Shown here: positions 4,997 through 6,130 of the stretch, one piece after another
How positions within the stretch are numbered: the stretch's first letter is position 1
Layout: every line of letters starts with the position of its first letter
DNA from: Lachnospiraceae bacterium
GTDB taxonomy: Bacteria; Bacillota; Clostridia; Lachnospirales; Lachnospiraceae
DNA: 6,130 nt
NCBI GenBank assembly: GCA_017404585.1
Contig: JAFRCB010000296.1
Span: 1 to 6,130, forward strand
Direction: 5' to 3'
Position numbers and translations under genes: made by a program
The notes under the pieces: generated by a model
The model's database searches: none
Told to the model about the DNA's origin: nothing
Seen by the model: only the letters and a program-made list of their open reading frames with translations

Positions 4997-6130
4997 ATGG
5001 CACTATCACCAATGATGCAGGAATACGTGAAGATGAAGGAGCAGTATAAGGACTGCGTCCTCATGTACCGTGTGGGAGACTTCTATGAGATGTTCTTCGA
5101 CGACGCGGTCCACGTGTCAAGACTGCTGGAACTCACATTGACAGGAAAAGAATGCGGTCTGCCGGAGCGGGCGCCAATGTGCGGCGTTCCGCATCACGCC
5201 CTCGACGTATACGTGAGCAGACTTATAAAGAAGGGCCAGAAAGTTGCGATCTGCGACCAGGTCGAGGACCCGAAGCTGGCAAAGGGTCTGGTGAAGAGGG
5301 AAGTGACCCGCGTAGTCACGCCCGGGACAAATCTCGAAATAGATGCCGGCAGTGAAAGCCGGAACAATTATCTCATGAGCATTGTCTGCACCGAGGACCG
5401 GTTCGGCATCGCCTGCGCTGACGTCACGACAGGCGATTTTATGCTGACCGAGGTGGACAGCATTCGCAAGCTGACGGATGAGATATACAAACTGTCTCCG
5501 TCAGAGATCATTTGCAGCGAAGCCCTGATGATGTCCGGTCTCGATATTGAAGATTTACGAGGCCGTCTCGGCATCATGATCTCACCGATGGACCCAAGAT
5601 ATTTCGGTGATACAGTCTGCAAAAAGACCCTTCTCGACCACTTCCATGTGGCCACACTGGAAGGCCTCGGTATCGGGGAGTTCACGTGCGGCATGAACGC
5701 CGCCGGTGCTCTGCTTACCTACCTCTTCGAGACACAGAAAAACGACCTTGCGCATATATCAAGAATTCAGCCCTATCACACGGAAGAATTCATGATCGTC
5801 GACGGGGCCGCAATGCGAAATCTCGAGCTTATTGAGACGCTGCGCGAAAAGGAAAAGCGGGGGTCTCTGTTTTGGGTGCTCGATAAGACGAAGACCGCCA
5901 TGGGAGCCCGTATGCTCCGCACATGGATCGAACAGCCGCTTATTAACGCGGACGCGATCAACGACCGCTACGACGCGATTGAAGCACTGAGTGCAAATGA
6001 GATCACCTGCGCCGAGATCCGCGAATACCTGAATCCGGTCTACGATCTCGAGCGCCTTGCAGCTCGAATAAGCTACAAGAGCGCCAATCCGCGCGACCTC
6101 ATCGCGCTGCGCTCATCGCTTGAACTGCTG
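4997..6130 (+). CDS. mutS: DNA mismatch repair protein MutS, N-terminal part (cut by window edge)
   Basis: The first 378 codons of MutS, which recognises mismatches and small loops in DNA and, with MutL, starts mismatch repair; full proteins are about 850-900 aa. The start MALSPMMQEYVKMKEQYKDC matches usual MutS N-termini. Domain I (about 5-118) has GDFYEMFF (27-34) with the mismatch-contacting Phe29-x-Glu31 pair, APMCGVPHHA (59-68), KVAICDQVEDP (82-92) and REVTRVVTPGT (101-111). The connector domain II spans about 125-250, and domain III (lever and core) begins near 265 with VDGAAMRNLELIETLR and LDKTKTAMGARMLRTWIEQPL. The ATPase domain lies beyond the window. The frame is open to the last base with no internal stop. 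Two promoters lie upstream (4779-4807, 4912-4940), so transcription appears independent of miaB. mutL commonly follows in Clostridia but cannot be seen. Confidence 0.96.
   Translation, partial: MALSPMMQEYVKMKEQYKDCVLMYRVGDFYEMFFDDAVHVSRLLELTLTGKECGLPERAPMCGVPHHALDVYVSRLIKKGQKVAICDQVEDPKLAKGLVKREVTRVVTPGTNLEIDAGSESRNNYLMSIVCTEDRFGIACADVTTGDFMLTEVDSIRKLTDEIYKLSPSEIICSEALMMSGLDIEDLRGRLGIMISPMDPRYFGDTVCKKTLLDHFHVATLEGLGIGEFTCGMNAAGALLTYLFETQKNDLAHISRIQPYHTEEFMIVDGAAMRNLELIETLREKEKRGSLFWVLDKTKTAMGARMLRTWIEQPLINADAINDRYDAIEALSANEITCAEIREYLNPVYDLERLAARISYKSANPRDLIALRSSLELL

Overview
The window looks like chromosomal housekeeping DNA from a Gram-positive anaerobe of the Clostridia, most likely Lachnospiraceae or a relative. 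The basis is the protein style (YbeY, short-form ProB, MiaB and the MutS N-terminus all read like clostridial versions), the phoH-ybeY and miaB-mutS pairings, strong AGGAGG-like ribosome binding sites, and sigma-A type promoters. All genes run on the + strand. No mobile element, tRNA or rRNA was seen.

Layout. (1) Bases 1-2968 form a tight co-directional cluster: the 3' end of a phoH-family ATPase gene, ybeY (16S rRNA maturation endoribonuclease), a DUF3048/YerB-type lipoprotein, and proB (glutamate 5-kinase). Gaps are only 11-19 nt, so this is probably one transcript. The phoH reading frame carries an in-frame TAA about 42 codons before its natural end, although the conserved C-terminal family sequence continues intact after it. 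(2) Bases 2969-3254 form the proB-miaB gap. It holds about 120 nt with nothing recognised, a strong intrinsic terminator (3092-3123), a GC-rich hairpin (3135-3152), one solitary 32-nt sequence with every hallmark of a type I-C CRISPR repeat (3159-3190), and then the miaB promoter. There is no second repeat and no cas gene in the window. (3) Bases 3255-4691 encode MiaB, a radical-SAM tRNA methylthiotransferase. (4) Bases 4692-4996 (305 nt) contain no gene but much structure: several inverted repeats, a 48-nt imperfect palindrome ending in TTTT, and, nested in that palindrome, a perfect-consensus promoter (TTGACA, 17 nt, TATAAT). A second good promoter lies directly before mutS. (5) Bases 4997-6130 are the first 378 codons of mutS, cut by the window edge.

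Function. The genes are linked by core information processing (ribosome maturation, tRNA modification, mismatch repair) plus the first step of proline synthesis. They do not form a single pathway. proA, the usual partner of proB, is absent between proB and miaB.

The most interesting items are the orphan CRISPR repeat abutting the miaB promoter, the promoter nested inside a terminator-like palindrome before mutS, and the stop codon interrupting phoH. No complete new defence or regulatory system is visible. These are local oddities worth checking.
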